Shown one piece after another: positions 1 through 8,725 of a DNA stretch of 24,471 nt (its first letter is position 1; each line of letters begins with the position of its first letter). Location: the NCBI GenBank assembly GCA_015661745.1, contig DQVL01000148.1:1-24471 (forward strand). The letters run 5' to 3'. The DNA comes from Thermoprotei archaeon (GTDB lineage: Archaea; Thermoproteota; Nitrososphaeria; Geothermarchaeales; JDFR-13). The translations under genes and the position numbers were made by a program. The notes beneath the pieces were generated by a model. It was not told the DNA's origin. It was given only the letters and a program-made list of their open reading frames with translations, and did no database searches.

Positions 1-4
1 AGAT

Positions 5-1150
5 ATGAAGATTGAGGATATTCAAGACTCTATAAGTATCTATGAATTGGGTAGTATATTTAATAGACCCTCTATAGCTAGTGTCTCGAGGGAGGAAATC
101 CTCCTATTAATAAAGAGTATCTCACATAAACTTAGAGATGAAATCGATGAGGTTGATATTGATAGGGTGGTGGAGGCATATATAGATGTATATGGAGGTT
201 CCACATTTCTAGACCCGTCTCTTAAGATGTATTTAGAGCCTGAGACTCCATTGGATGTGTATCCAATAGTAGACTATAAATCTTTACTTGAATCGTTTGA
301 TCTGGATATCCTTGCAGGGTTAGACTCGAGTAGCCATAGCCCTAGGGGGCATGGAGACCCATTATATCTACTTGTTAATGTAGGCTTTAACATATGGAGT
401 CCTGCCTTAGATACTACTAGGGATAGGGGTTACATACCATATTTTGTATTAATCAAAAATTATGAGTTGGATCTAAGGGCTATAGAGAAGTATGTTGAGC
501 AACTCTCTATCAAGGCCTTCATAGAATATCTTGTTGATTTGAAGAATGATCTGGGTGCGAGAGACTTATATATATTATTTGACGAGAGTTTCAACCTAGG
601 ATATACATATTCATTTGCTAAAGAACTTAGGGATCTATTTATTGAAATGTATAAGGACCTATTTAGATTTCTCGACTCAAATAAGGTTTTATATTCAGGT
701 GTATTCTATTCAGGCTCAACATTGATCTCTAAAGTTTTGAAGAAACAAGGTATTATCGATTATGAGGTTAGAGATAGGGTTGTTATGGATAGATATTTAG
801 ATGGAGGTAGTCATAGCCAAGTATTCCATATACATTCGGATGCACTTGAGGAGCATGGCTTAGACATATATACCGTCTATCTAAAAGTCTCAGATTATAA
901 TGTCTTGAGGATTGAATTCCCCTCAAGGATATATAGGAGTGGGAGATATATCGATGTCATTAGAGCTATATACCTCGATGCTATCCGTGGAGATGGCTAT
1001 CCATATCTACTCGGCAAAGCCCATGAAAGCTGTGTATTGAGGGGTGATATACGGAGATTTATCGAGATCGATGTAGCCAATGTATTATGGGGGTCATATA
1101 TTAAATCTATAAGTGGTAAGAATATTAGGAAGTGGAGGCGGATAATCTAA
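5..1150 (+). CDS. nurA: NurA 5'-3' nuclease
   Basis: NurA is a dimeric, manganese-dependent nuclease that docks on the HerA hexamer and trims DNA ends with Mre11-Rad50 to expose 3' single strands. The 381-residue product has the family's acidic GLDSSS motif (D107), a second buried acidic strand ILFDES (D193), a strand RIEFPSR (E304) and the C-terminal Y-x7-H pair (Y332, H340 in LLGKAHES). The spacing of that pair matches the Tyr/His pair known in Sulfolobus NurA. About 100 residues precede the first catalytic motif, somewhat more than I expect for the family. The start lies four bases from the window edge, so an upstream in-frame start cannot be excluded. The stop codon shares one base with the start of the next gene (TAATG), and herA follows that gene, which strongly supports the identification. 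Confidence 0.93.
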   Translation: MKIEDIQDSISIYELGSIFNRPSIASVSREEILLLIKSISHKLRDEIDEVDIDRVVEAYIDVYGGSTFLDPSLKMYLEPETPLDVYPIVDYKSLLESFDLDILAGLDSSSHSPRGHGDPLYLLVNVGFNIWSPALDTTRDRGYIPYFVLIKNYELDLRAIEKYVEQLSIKAFIEYLVDLKNDLGARDLYILFDESFNLGYTYSFAKELRDLFIEMYKDLFRFLDSNKVLYSGVFYSGSTLISKVLKKQGIIDYEVRDRVVMDRYLDGGSHSQVFHIHSDALEEHGLDIYTVYLKVSDYNVLRIEFPSRIYRSGRYIDVIRAIYLDAIRGDGYPYLLGKAHESCVLRGDIRRFIEIDVANVLWGSYIKSISGKNIRKWRRII

Positions 1151-1788
1151 TGCCTAAGAAGATTGATATAGAGAGATATAAGGGTTTTAATGAGCTGGTC
1201 GTTGGAGAGACTATGGAGGTAGATGTAAATCATATATCGATATATATATCTAGAGAAAAATTTGGTAGGGTCAAACCAGGTACATTCCTTATAGTAGTAT
1301 CTGATGAAGGGGGTTTGATTGGTGTAGTCGGGACTAAAGTCTCGAAGACTAAGTATGGAGGGGAATTCATATCTATATTTCTAAATTATGGTGATGATGC
1401 TAAGAAGATGTATGGAGATCTTGAGAATGAATATGTCTATACAGTTGATTTAATACCTATATATGAAGTCGATGTAGATGGGTATATAAAGCCTTCATTC
1501 ACAATATTTGTTAAGCCTCACCAACCAGTATATCTACTTGAAGACTATGATATTAAAAATTTGGTTTTTGATGGTATGCTAAACCTTAGTTTCCTTCTAT
1601 ATATCAAGCTGGATGACTATATACTATGTAGAAACCTGTTTCAAGTTATATATGATATTGTCAGGGATGAAGTCTCATTAGATGACTTACTATATCAATT
1701 TCTTCAATATGCATATAGAAATGGTTCCTCCCTCGATATAGTGGTGAATATATTTAAGGAGGTGGTTGGAAACCTTGATCAAGGGTAG
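1150..1788 (+). CDS. Uncharacterised protein between nurA and herA, HAS-barrel-like
   Basis: I do not recognise this 212-residue protein as a named family. It is soluble, acidic, and predicted beta-rich to about residue 130 with helices after that. Residues 40-66 (RVKPGTFLIVV...GLIGVVGTKV) and 98-136 (TVDLIPIYEV...KPHQPVYLLEDY) follow the same pattern as the N-terminal barrel of the neighbouring HerA (VEIGKLAVI..., then IINLIPLAEK...). I infer a stand-alone HAS-barrel-like paralogue that may contact NurA or HerA. I chose the ATG at 1150 over a GTG at 1132 because GGAGG at 1134-1138 sits 11 nt upstream of it. The gene overlaps nurA by one base and herA by 14, so the three are very likely one translational unit. 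Function is not established. Confidence 0.8.
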   Translation: MPKKIDIERYKGFNELVVGETMEVDVNHISIYISREKFGRVKPGTFLIVVSDEGGLIGVVGTKVSKTKYGGEFISIFLNYGDDAKKMYGDLENEYVYTVDLIPIYEVDVDGYIKPSFTIFVKPHQPVYLLEDYDIKNLVFDGMLNLSFLLYIKLDDYILCRNLFQVIYDIVRDEVSLDDLLYQFLQYAYRNGSSLDIVVNIFKEVVGNLDQG

Positions 1789-3640
1789 GGTCATAAATTC
1801 ATCTATTGATAGGGGTATCGATATAATCCTTTTGGATACTTCAGATATAGAATCTGTTGAGATCGGTAAATTGGCTGTCATCGATGGAGGTAACAAACTC
1901 TATTTATGTGTAGTGGATTCCCTAACATATAGTATAGATCGGGGGGTTGAGAAACTCTATAATGAATTGGAGGGCTCTAAATATATAGATAGTCTGATAA
2001 AGTTTGTTAGGGATAACGCCTCTAAACACATCATTAATTTAATACCTTTAGCCGAGAAATGGAAGGGTGGATCCAATATTATGGAGGTTGTGAGCCTCCC
2101 TTATATAGGCTCTACATTATATCATGATCAGTTTCAAGGTCTAAAAGAGTTTTATGGTGAGGCTGACTACAAAACTTCATACCCAGTTGGATGGGTAGAA
2201 TCTATATTTGGAGATAGATTCCCTGTATCGATTCCCCTCGATACACTATATAATCTAAGCTTTGGAGTATTTGGTAAAGCAGGTACTGGAAAGACTTTCC
2301 TAGCTAATCTATTAATTGCATATACAGCTCTATACAATAAATATAGAGATATAGAGTATTTCGGTGAAGGAAAAATATCTATGTTGATATTTGATACACA
2401 AGGTGAGTATAGCCAGAGCCTCCTAGATGATAGGGGTGTGGAGGTTGCTGATGGTGCATGTAAATTTATAAATAGTGTGTCAGATGGAGTATTCACAATC
2501 TATGCTCTAGACCCTGACATCGTAAAAAATTATATGTATATATCATTAAGGATACCTTTGAAGGGGCTTTCAATAAGTGAGTTGCTTAAGATGTTTAGTG
2601 GTATACAGTTCTCACCAGGGTTCATTGATAATCTAAGATATATAAAGGATTCGGCTGAGAAGGCATTGGAGAGTTTGGGATATGAATTTTTATCTAAGGA
2701 TATGTGGATACTACCCCTCCTATACGATATTGATTCGGTGGATCTTCTTCTAAATATCCATAGGCTATATGACATATTCGATTTTAGACGGGATGATCTA
2801 AGGGAATTGAGGGATGCATTGTTGGAACTACAAGAGAGTTTCAATAGTGCCATCTCTAGGGATAAAGCATTGTATTCAGCTATGCAGGCTGGTAAGAGAC
2901 GTCTATCCCCTCTATTAAACTATCCAATCTCCTTTAAGAAAGCTGATCTAAAGAAGTATATTGAGATTGTGGATAAGCTGATTGGTGGTGACAGTATAGC
3001 TATTAATATGGGTGGTAAATATGGTAGGAATCCACTTATTTATATGGCTATAGCAAATTATCTAGGTGAGAAGCTTATATCTAGAGTTGATGAACAAGTC
3101 TCCAAGGGAGAATATAGTTTAAAGGGTAAGATAGTGATATATCTCGAGGAGGCCCATAGATTCCTCGGTAAAGACTTGTCATTTGATAATCCATTTGGTA
3201 GAATTGCTAGGGAGTATCGTAAATATGGTTTGATAGTTATACCTATTGATCAGAAGCCTAGAGAGTTAGATCCCGATGTAGTCTCGATGTTATGGAGTAA
3301 ATTTATATTTAATCTTGAGGATGAGAGGGATGCAGATGTCGCAACTGCTGGTCTACCTATGAAGAGGAGGTTTAGAGATCTAGTTATCCGACTTCCTAGA
3401 GGAAGCCTAGTATTCTATAGTGGATTACTGAGGAATCCAATTGTTATGAAGGCTATAAATATATTGGAGGATAAGATTCCAGTCAGGGGTTTAGAGGTAG
3501 AGACTATATATAATAAAGTGGCTAAGATGGATGAGGGAGGTAGAGGAAAAGAGTTTGCTGAACTATCTGTATATAGCTATATCGAATCGAAGATGGAGGC
3601 TCTGAATAGGTTTCGGGGAAGTAGATTTTTAGAACCTTAA
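1775..3640 (+). CDS. herA: HerA bipolar DNA translocase/helicase ATPase
   Basis: HerA is a hexameric FtsK/VirB4-class ATPase that pumps DNA and powers NurA during end resection. With the start used here the protein has 621 residues: an N-terminal barrel (about 1-130), Walker A GKAGTGKT at 167-174, an internal strand LIFDTQGEY at 204-212, a helical middle region (about 255-390), Walker B IVIYLEEAH at 453-461, the conserved AREYRKYG helix at 478-485 and the sensor strand IPIDQKPRELDPD around 490-502. It is longer than Sulfolobus HerA. I chose the TTG at 1775 because GGAGGTG at 1758-1764 ends 10 nt before it; a TTG at 1766 would lie almost on top of that site. It overlaps the preceding gene by 14 nt. 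Family identity is certain, exact start less so. Confidence 0.94.
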   Translation: MIKGRVINSSIDRGIDIILLDTSDIESVEIGKLAVIDGGNKLYLCVVDSLTYSIDRGVEKLYNELEGSKYIDSLIKFVRDNASKHIINLIPLAEKWKGGSNIMEVVSLPYIGSTLYHDQFQGLKEFYGEADYKTSYPVGWVESIFGDRFPVSIPLDTLYNLSFGVFGKAGTGKTFLANLLIAYTALYNKYRDIEYFGEGKISMLIFDTQGEYSQSLLDDRGVEVADGACKFINSVSDGVFTIYALDPDIVKNYMYISLRIPLKGLSISELLKMFSGIQFSPGFIDNLRYIKDSAEKALESLGYEFLSKDMWILPLLYDIDSVDLLLNIHRLYDIFDFRRDDLRELRDALLELQESFNSAISRDKALYSAMQAGKRRLSPLLNYPISFKKADLKKYIEIVDKLIGGDSIAINMGGKYGRNPLIYMAIANYLGEKLISRVDEQVSKGEYSLKGKIVIYLEEAHRFLGKDLSFDNPFGRIAREYRKYGLIVIPIDQKPRELDPDVVSMLWSKFIFNLEDERDADVATAGLPMKRRFRDLVIRLPRGSLVFYSGLLRNPIVMKAINILEDKIPVRGLEVETIYNKVAKMDEGGRGKEFAELSVYSYIESKMEALNRFRGSRFLEP

Positions 3641-3699
3641 TATAAAAGTTTTTAAGTCGTTTCCTGAATAGATAAACTTGAAAATGTTAATATAAATAT
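3641..3699 (+). promoter_or_regulatory. Candidate promoter region for mre11-rad50
   Basis: Two TATA-like boxes lie in the 86-bp gap after herA: TATAAAAG at 3641-3648, directly after the stop codon and followed by a T-run, and TATAAATAT at 3691-3699. The second is about 32 nt upstream of the mre11 ATG and would give a nearly leaderless transcript. The first would give a leader of about 55 nt that includes the GGGTGGT element at 3717-3723. This suggests mre11-rad50 can be transcribed separately from nurA-herA. Confidence 0.45.
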
Positions 3700-3726
3700 C
3701 TAGGTCTGTCTTTAATGGGTGGTTGA

Positions 3727-4977
3727 ATGAGATTTATCCATCTATCTGATCTACACCTAGGCTATTATCCTAAGGGTGTAAAGGTGAATCCTGGAGTTGT
3801 TAGAGATGGTTTATATGGTCTTAGGAGGCTGATTAACAACAAGACTCTTGAGAACTTTGGTAGGGCCGTGGAATACGCCATCGATAAAGATATTAAGCTA
3901 TTTCTATTGGCTGGAGATATATTTGAGGATGTGGATTCAAGCCTCCAATACTCTAAGAAGCTGGGTAAATATCTTGAGGAGCTTGTTAGGGAGAATATAT
4001 ATATTGTTGCTATTGCTGGGAATCATGATGCAAAGGTTAAGGTTATGAAGAGGGCTTCATTAACACTATTCTCCAGTGGGTTAAGTAGCTATATAAGGTA
4101 TGTAGATGTATATTCAACTAGTGATCTACAAAGCTTTAGAAATGGATATACACTTGATTATAAAGATTTAGATGTATCTATCGTACCTCTTCCATATATA
4201 TATCCGGAGGAGGGCTGGAGAAACCTGGTCAGGAGCTATATTGAGAGGAGTGTATCAAACTCTAAATATAGATATAAAGTTCTTCTCGCCCATGTACAGG
4301 TTGATAGGGTTAGATACTCAAATATGTATAGTGATAGCTGGGAGGAGATGATACCGATAGATACATTACTTCTTACCGATATTAGACATGACCTATTCGA
4401 CTATGTAGCCCTAGGCCATATCCATCTTATGCAGAAGGTTGTTGTAGATAAAGTTTACTACTCAGGCAGCCTAAATAGGTTGAGGTTTGATGAGGCTCTA
4501 GACGATAAATACTTCCTCGATGTAGAGTTGGACGGTAGCGTTAAAGTAAATCCTATAAAGGTTGATCCAATTAAAATGTATTATGTAAAGCTTAATCTAG
4601 ATGATTATGACTCTATAGATTCAATTATAGATTCAATAGCTGGTGAAGTATCTAACCCGAGAGAGTCACTTGTAAAAATTAAGTTTGTATTTATCAATAG
4701 AGACCGATATAAAAGGCTTAAAGATAAGGTTATCACTAAGATACCTGATTACCTCTTCTCATCCGGTATATACGGCTATAAAATAGAGTTTAAACATCTA
4801 GAGCCAATATACTTGGAGAGATCTTCTGTGAGTGGTGATACACTAAATATAAAGAGGGAGTTGAGGGTTGAGGCGGCCCTTAAACAATATATTGATGAAA
4901 GATTTTCGGATAGGGATGAGGCTTATAGGGATAGACTCTATAAATTAGCGATTAAATATCTTGAGGAGGTGGGTTGA
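3727..4977 (+). CDS. mre11: Mre11 DNA double-strand break repair nuclease
   Basis: Mre11 is the manganese-dependent nuclease of the Mre11-Rad50 complex; it binds broken ends and nicks or degrades DNA under Rad50 control. All calcineurin-like phosphoesterase motifs are present: SDLHLG (D8, H10), AGDIFED (D64), AGNHD (N99, H100, D101), LAHVQV (H189) and GHIH (230-233), followed by YSGS at 245-248. After about residue 270 comes the capping domain and a charged C-terminal segment that in the family binds the Rad50 coiled-coil base. The length of 416 residues is normal for archaea. ATG at 3727 is preceded by GGGTGGT. The gene ends one base before the rad50 start, with the rad50 ribosome binding site inside its last codons. 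Identity is secure. Confidence 0.96.
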   Translation: MRFIHLSDLHLGYYPKGVKVNPGVVRDGLYGLRRLINNKTLENFGRAVEYAIDKDIKLFLLAGDIFEDVDSSLQYSKKLGKYLEELVRENIYIVAIAGNHDAKVKVMKRASLTLFSSGLSSYIRYVDVYSTSDLQSFRNGYTLDYKDLDVSIVPLPYIYPEEGWRNLVRSYIERSVSNSKYRYKVLLAHVQVDRVRYSNMYSDSWEEMIPIDTLLLTDIRHDLFDYVALGHIHLMQKVVVDKVYYSGSLNRLRFDEALDDKYFLDVELDGSVKVNPIKVDPIKMYYVKLNLDDYDSIDSIIDSIAGEVSNPRESLVKIKFVFINRDRYKRLKDKVITKIPDYLFSSGIYGYKIEFKHLEPIYLERSSVSGDTLNIKRELRVEAALKQYIDERFSDRDEAYRDRLYKLAIKYLEEVG

Positions 4978-4978
4978 A

Positions 4979-7288
4979 ATGCCAAAGCTTAAAATTGAGA
5001 AGATCTCTGTTGAAAACTTTGGGTCTTTCGGTAGCGCCTCCCTAGACTTCTCAATCCTTAAATATCCAGTTATAGTCCTAGGTGATAACGGGGATGGAAA
5101 GACTGTATTCTTCGTAGATAGCATTACATATGCATTCTTTAAGGATGCATATGGATCTGGAAATATATCGAGAAAAACTGTAAGTAGATTTCATAGTGGT
5201 GATAATGTAAAGGCATTGGTTGAGTTGGAGTCTGATGATGGAGCCAGTTTTGTAGTGGTTGATAAGAAGGTCTATGAATCAGATAGAGGGATTCAATATC
5301 CAAGTATTAAGGATTTGACTGGGCATACATATGATACACTCCTCTCTACATATATAGTTAGGCAGGGGAAAGTCTCAGACTTTATAGAGGACACGTCAAG
5401 TAATAGAAGGAATCTACTTCTACGTCTCCTCGAGCATAGATTTGATAAGGCTCATGAGCTAGTTAAAGCTGGGTTGAATGAATTTCGGGATAGGATGGAA
5501 TCTATTAGAAGTACACTTAAATGGATTGAGGGGCAGTTTATAGCATATGGGATAGGTGAGGTTAGTGAGGAGGCGATAGATGCAGAGTTGAATAGTCTAG
5601 AGAAGAAGAGGATAGAACTAAGAAGTAAATTGGAGGATTTGAATAGGAGGCAGGAGTCGATCCAGAGAGATATAGAGGATTTGATAAAGGAGATTGAGAA
5701 CACTAGGTCAATACTTGAAATATTTGATAAAGTTGAAAAGTTGTCTAGGGAAATTAGAGATTTAGAGGATGAAATATCCCTCTTCTATAGATACCCTGAT
5801 AAAACCGATGATTCGATATTGGAGACACTATCTTCAAAGATTGATGAGTTGATTAAGCAAGATACTAATAAAAATAGGTGGATTGAATATTCTAAAGAGT
5901 TGAATGAAGCATTAGAGAGTTTCAAGAGGGAATTTAGTGGGGTAGACTTTAGTGTACTCGATGTACTGAGGAAGCGTCTAGACTCATTTAGGGAGGAGAG
6001 GGGTAAATTATCTAATGCAATAAATATGTATAGAGAGAGGATTGATAAGTTAAGTCAGGAAGTATCCGAATGCCCCTTATGTGGTGCCCCACTCGATGCC
6101 AGGCATAGACTAGAGATTTTAGAGGAGTCTAGTAATAAGATTAAAGAGCTTGAGTCTAAGATCAAGATGATCGATATAGAGATTTCAAGTGTTGAGGAGG
6201 ATATTAGGAGGCTGGAGGATATCAAGAATAGGTTCGAGGCTTTCCGAGGAGGGATAGAGAGACTAGTAAATACAATATCTAAAGAATTGGGTATTGAGGC
6301 TTCTCCAGTCACACATGAAAATCTTGATGTGATATTATCGACTCTATCGAAACATGTTAATGATAAATATGGATATTTAGCTAGAGAATTTGAAAATTTA
6401 TTTACTGAGCTTGTTGATATGGGCTTTAAAATTGATAGGGAGAAGTTTAGAGATTTAGAGACCGGTTTAAGAAGTTTTGAGAGGGATCTAAGAAATAAAT
6501 ATTTTAGATTGAGGGAGCTGAGGAATTCATATATGGAATATATGGAGGTGATTGGAGGTCGAGATAGGGAGGGTCTTGAAGAGAAGCTTAAAGAATATAA
6601 TGAGAGGATTGAGGCGTTGAAGGAGGGTAATAGGGAGATTGATAAGGAAAAGTTGAAGTTATCGGGTGAGTTGGAGCATGTTTCAGATCGTATAAATAAG
6701 CTTAAGAAGCTTAGGGATGAGAGTCTAAAAGAATATAATAGATATCGGGAGGAGTTGGATAAATTAGAGGAGGAATATGATTTCCATAAAGACCTTAAAG
6801 AAATATTTAGTAAGGCGGGGTTCCGGCTCTACTATTTAAACAATATATTTATCCCTGAACTGAATGATTTGATGGATAAATACCTAAGCGAGTTTAACTC
6901 GGAATATAGAGTTAAGTTTGAGGCTTCATCGGATAAATTGGAGATGTATGTCTATCAAGGGAGATATATGAGGGATATAAAGTCTCTCAGTGGGGGTGAG
7001 ATGACACTTCTAGGTCTAGCGTTTAGACTGGCATTTGGAGAGTTGATATCTAAATCTGTTATGAACTATACATTTGACTTCCTAATTCTGGATGAGGCGT
7101 TGACGCATCTTGATGATGTTAATAAGAGGCATGTTGTTAGGAAGTTGGTTGACCTAGTTAATAATGGTTTGGTTTCACAAGTAATCATTATTACACATGA
7201 CAGGACTATACAGGAGCTCCCTGAATTAACAGGCTCTATAGTAAATGTATATAGAGAGGGATCTACAAGTAGGATTGAGGTTTCCTAG
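4979..7288 (+). CDS. rad50: Rad50 ATPase (SMC-like)
   Basis: Rad50 is the ABC/SMC-like ATPase partner of Mre11; two copies join through a zinc hook at the tip of a long coiled coil and tether DNA ends. Seen here: Walker A GDNGDGKT at 35-42, an IVRQGKV Q-loop segment, coiled coil from about 175 to 590 interrupted by the hook CPLC (C365, C368), the signature SLSGGE at 669-674, Walker B LILDEA with D705 and E706, and the switch histidine in IITHD (H740). At 769 residues it is roughly 100 shorter than Pyrococcus or Sulfolobus Rad50, so the arms are short. I chose ATG 4979, one base after the mre11 stop, because GAGGAGGTGG at 4963-4972 precedes it; a TTG at 4961 is unlikely. Confidence 0.96.
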   Translation: MPKLKIEKISVENFGSFGSASLDFSILKYPVIVLGDNGDGKTVFFVDSITYAFFKDAYGSGNISRKTVSRFHSGDNVKALVELESDDGASFVVVDKKVYESDRGIQYPSIKDLTGHTYDTLLSTYIVRQGKVSDFIEDTSSNRRNLLLRLLEHRFDKAHELVKAGLNEFRDRMESIRSTLKWIEGQFIAYGIGEVSEEAIDAELNSLEKKRIELRSKLEDLNRRQESIQRDIEDLIKEIENTRSILEIFDKVEKLSREIRDLEDEISLFYRYPDKTDDSILETLSSKIDELIKQDTNKNRWIEYSKELNEALESFKREFSGVDFSVLDVLRKRLDSFREERGKLSNAINMYRERIDKLSQEVSECPLCGAPLDARHRLEILEESSNKIKELESKIKMIDIEISSVEEDIRRLEDIKNRFEAFRGGIERLVNTISKELGIEASPVTHENLDVILSTLSKHVNDKYGYLAREFENLFTELVDMGFKIDREKFRDLETGLRSFERDLRNKYFRLRELRNSYMEYMEVIGGRDREGLEEKLKEYNERIEALKEGNREIDKEKLKLSGELEHVSDRINKLKKLRDESLKEYNRYREELDKLEEEYDFHKDLKEIFSKAGFRLYYLNNIFIPELNDLMDKYLSEFNSEYRVKFEASSDKLEMYVYQGRYMRDIKSLSGGEMTLLGLAFRLAFGELISKSVMNYTFDFLILDEALTHLDDVNKRHVVRKLVDLVNNGLVSQVIIITHDRTIQELPELTGSIVNVYREGSTSRIEVS

Positions 7289-7335
7289 GAACTGTATAGA
7301 ATATATATAATAGTGATCTAATCCTCAATCTAATC

Positions 7336-7344
7336 TTTAAAATA
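7336..7344 (+). promoter_or_regulatory. TATA box for the geranylgeranyl reductase gene
   Basis: TTTAAAATA is centred 28 nt upstream of the ATG at 7368. That spacing places transcription start at or next to the start codon, so the mRNA is probably leaderless; no Shine-Dalgarno sequence is visible. Confidence 0.55.
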
Positions 7345-7367
7345 GTAGCTTAAATATTTTGTTTTTC

Positions 7368-8519
7368 ATGTCTATAGATTATGATGTAATCGTTGTTGGA
7401 GCCGGCCCCGCCGGTGTTCCAGCCGCTATTAAAGCTGCGGAGAAGGGTGTTAAAACCCTCCTTATAGAGAGGAATGAGACGATAATGGCTAAGAAGCCCT
7501 GTGGTGAAGCAACTAGTATGGGTACATTCAAGGATCTCGGTATAGATCCTAAGCCATATATAGTTCTCCATAAGGTTATCCCCCGGGTTGTTGCTCCAAA
7601 CGGTAAATATTTTGATATTGACGTTGCCGAGACATACTCTATAAATAAGACTATGTATCTACAGGAGTTAGCCCTTAAAGCCGCTGAGATGGGGGCTCAT
7701 ATAAGGGTTAGAGAGCCTGTTACAGCTGTATCTAGAGATGGTGATGTAATGAAGGTTAAGACTAAAAATGGGGTTTATAGATGTAGAGTGGTTATTGGGG
7801 CGGATGGATATCATAGTATAGTTGCAAAGTCTATGGGGGTTAGGGAAAGGAGTGAGCCTATCCCAACTGTAATATATTTAATGGCTAATGTTAGGCTTGA
7901 GGATCCAGATATAGCATATTTCTATCTAGGCTCTGAAGTCGCTCCAAAAGGTTATGCATGGATATTCCCAAAGAGTGATAAGGTTGCTGAGGTAGGTATA
8001 GGGGTTAGGGGTGGTAACGCAAAGGATTACCTAGATAAATTTGTTAAGATGCATAGGGATGAACTTGGTGATGCACAGGTTATAGATTATCGGGGTGCTC
8101 CAGTCCCCATTGGTGGGTTGATCAGTAAGCCATATGGAGATGGATATATATTAGTTGGTGATGCAGCTGGAACGGTTATGCCATTGACAGGTGCTGGTAT
8201 GCATCCATCTGGAGTAGCTGGTCTGGTAGCTGGTGAGACCGCTGCAGAGGCCGTCTTATCCGGTGATACCTCTGAGAGGGCATTGGGTAGGTGGGTTGAG
8301 AAGTATGAGGATCCATGGGGTAAAAAGATTAGGCGGAGTTTAAAGGCTATGAGATTCCTCGAGAACCTCTCTGATGATGACCTAAATAAATTAGCTGATG
8401 TTTTGAATCCGGATGATATAGTTAAGATAGCGAATGGTGAAGATGTATTGGGTGTTGTTAGGAGGCTTTTGAAGGTTCCCGGTATAGCATATAGACTTGC
8501 CAAGGCTATTGTCTCCTAA
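7368..8519 (+). CDS. Geranylgeranyl reductase family FAD enzyme
   Basis: These flavoproteins saturate the double bonds of geranylgeranyl chains and, in archaea, hydrogenate the isoprenoid tails of ether lipids at the membrane. The 383-residue protein opens with a Rossmann FAD site (VVGAGPAG, G11/G13/G16), has the family's KPCGEA motif with Cys45 near the flavin, a Y-P/F substrate-sheet region (YLGSEVAPKGYAWIFPK, about 190-205) and the second FAD motif GDAAGTVMPLTGAGMHPSG around residues 263-281. I chose ATG 7368 over a TTG at 7359 because the latter lies in the promoter and its product would start ahead of the usual N-terminus. Its 3' end overlaps the convergent L13e gene by 14 nt. Exact substrate (phospholipid, menaquinone or other prenyl chain) cannot be read from sequence. 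Confidence 0.9.
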   Translation: MSIDYDVIVVGAGPAGVPAAIKAAEKGVKTLLIERNETIMAKKPCGEATSMGTFKDLGIDPKPYIVLHKVIPRVVAPNGKYFDIDVAETYSINKTMYLQELALKAAEMGAHIRVREPVTAVSRDGDVMKVKTKNGVYRCRVVIGADGYHSIVAKSMGVRERSEPIPTVIYLMANVRLEDPDIAYFYLGSEVAPKGYAWIFPKSDKVAEVGIGVRGGNAKDYLDKFVKMHRDELGDAQVIDYRGAPVPIGGLISKPYGDGYILVGDAAGTVMPLTGAGMHPSGVAGLVAGETAAEAVLSGDTSERALGRWVEKYEDPWGKKIRRSLKAMRFLENLSDDDLNKLADVLNPDDIVKIANGEDVLGVVRRLLKVPGIAYRLAKAIVS

Positions 8520-8721
8520 TCTCCTCCAAATATTTTTTCAGGTTCTCCACATTCTCCTTATAAATTGTTTTCCTCCGCCTATCTATATATATACCGAGTT
8601 TCCTAGCCATCTTAATATCTATACCCGCCTCCCTCAACTCACCAATTGAATATCCCCTACCTATCCTCTTCTTAAGCCTTCTCTCCCCAGGTTTATGTAC
8701 AACTGGCTTTGGCGGCTGCAT
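8506..8721 (-). CDS. rpl13e: Ribosomal protein L13e (archaeal short form)
   Basis: This 71-residue basic protein matches the archaeal L13e pattern: a proline/lysine-rich start, GRGYSIGELREAGI at 21-34, MARKLGIYIDRRRKT at 39-53 and NVENLKKYL at 58-66. Archaeal L13e is a short version of the eukaryotic large-subunit protein and is restricted mainly to Crenarchaeota and relatives, so it also supports the taxonomic call. It starts 4 nt after the DedA-family gene, with GAGGTGA placed about 7 nt before its ATG, so it is probably co-transcribed with and translationally coupled to that gene. Its last 14 nt overlap the convergent reductase gene. Confidence 0.88.
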   Translation of the reverse strand: MQPPKPVVHKPGERRLKKRIGRGYSIGELREAGIDIKMARKLGIYIDRRRKTIYKENVENLKKYLEEIRRQ

Positions 8722-8725
8722 CTAA

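Noticed and set aside
8087..8503. Long minus-strand open frame inside the reductase gene
   Set aside because: It is antisense to a well-supported gene, is rich in Ser, Pro and Ala typical of shadow frames in this genome, and has no promoter or ribosome binding site. The same reasoning removes the other long antisense frames, for example those at 9645-10007, 2530-2853 and 6055-6312.
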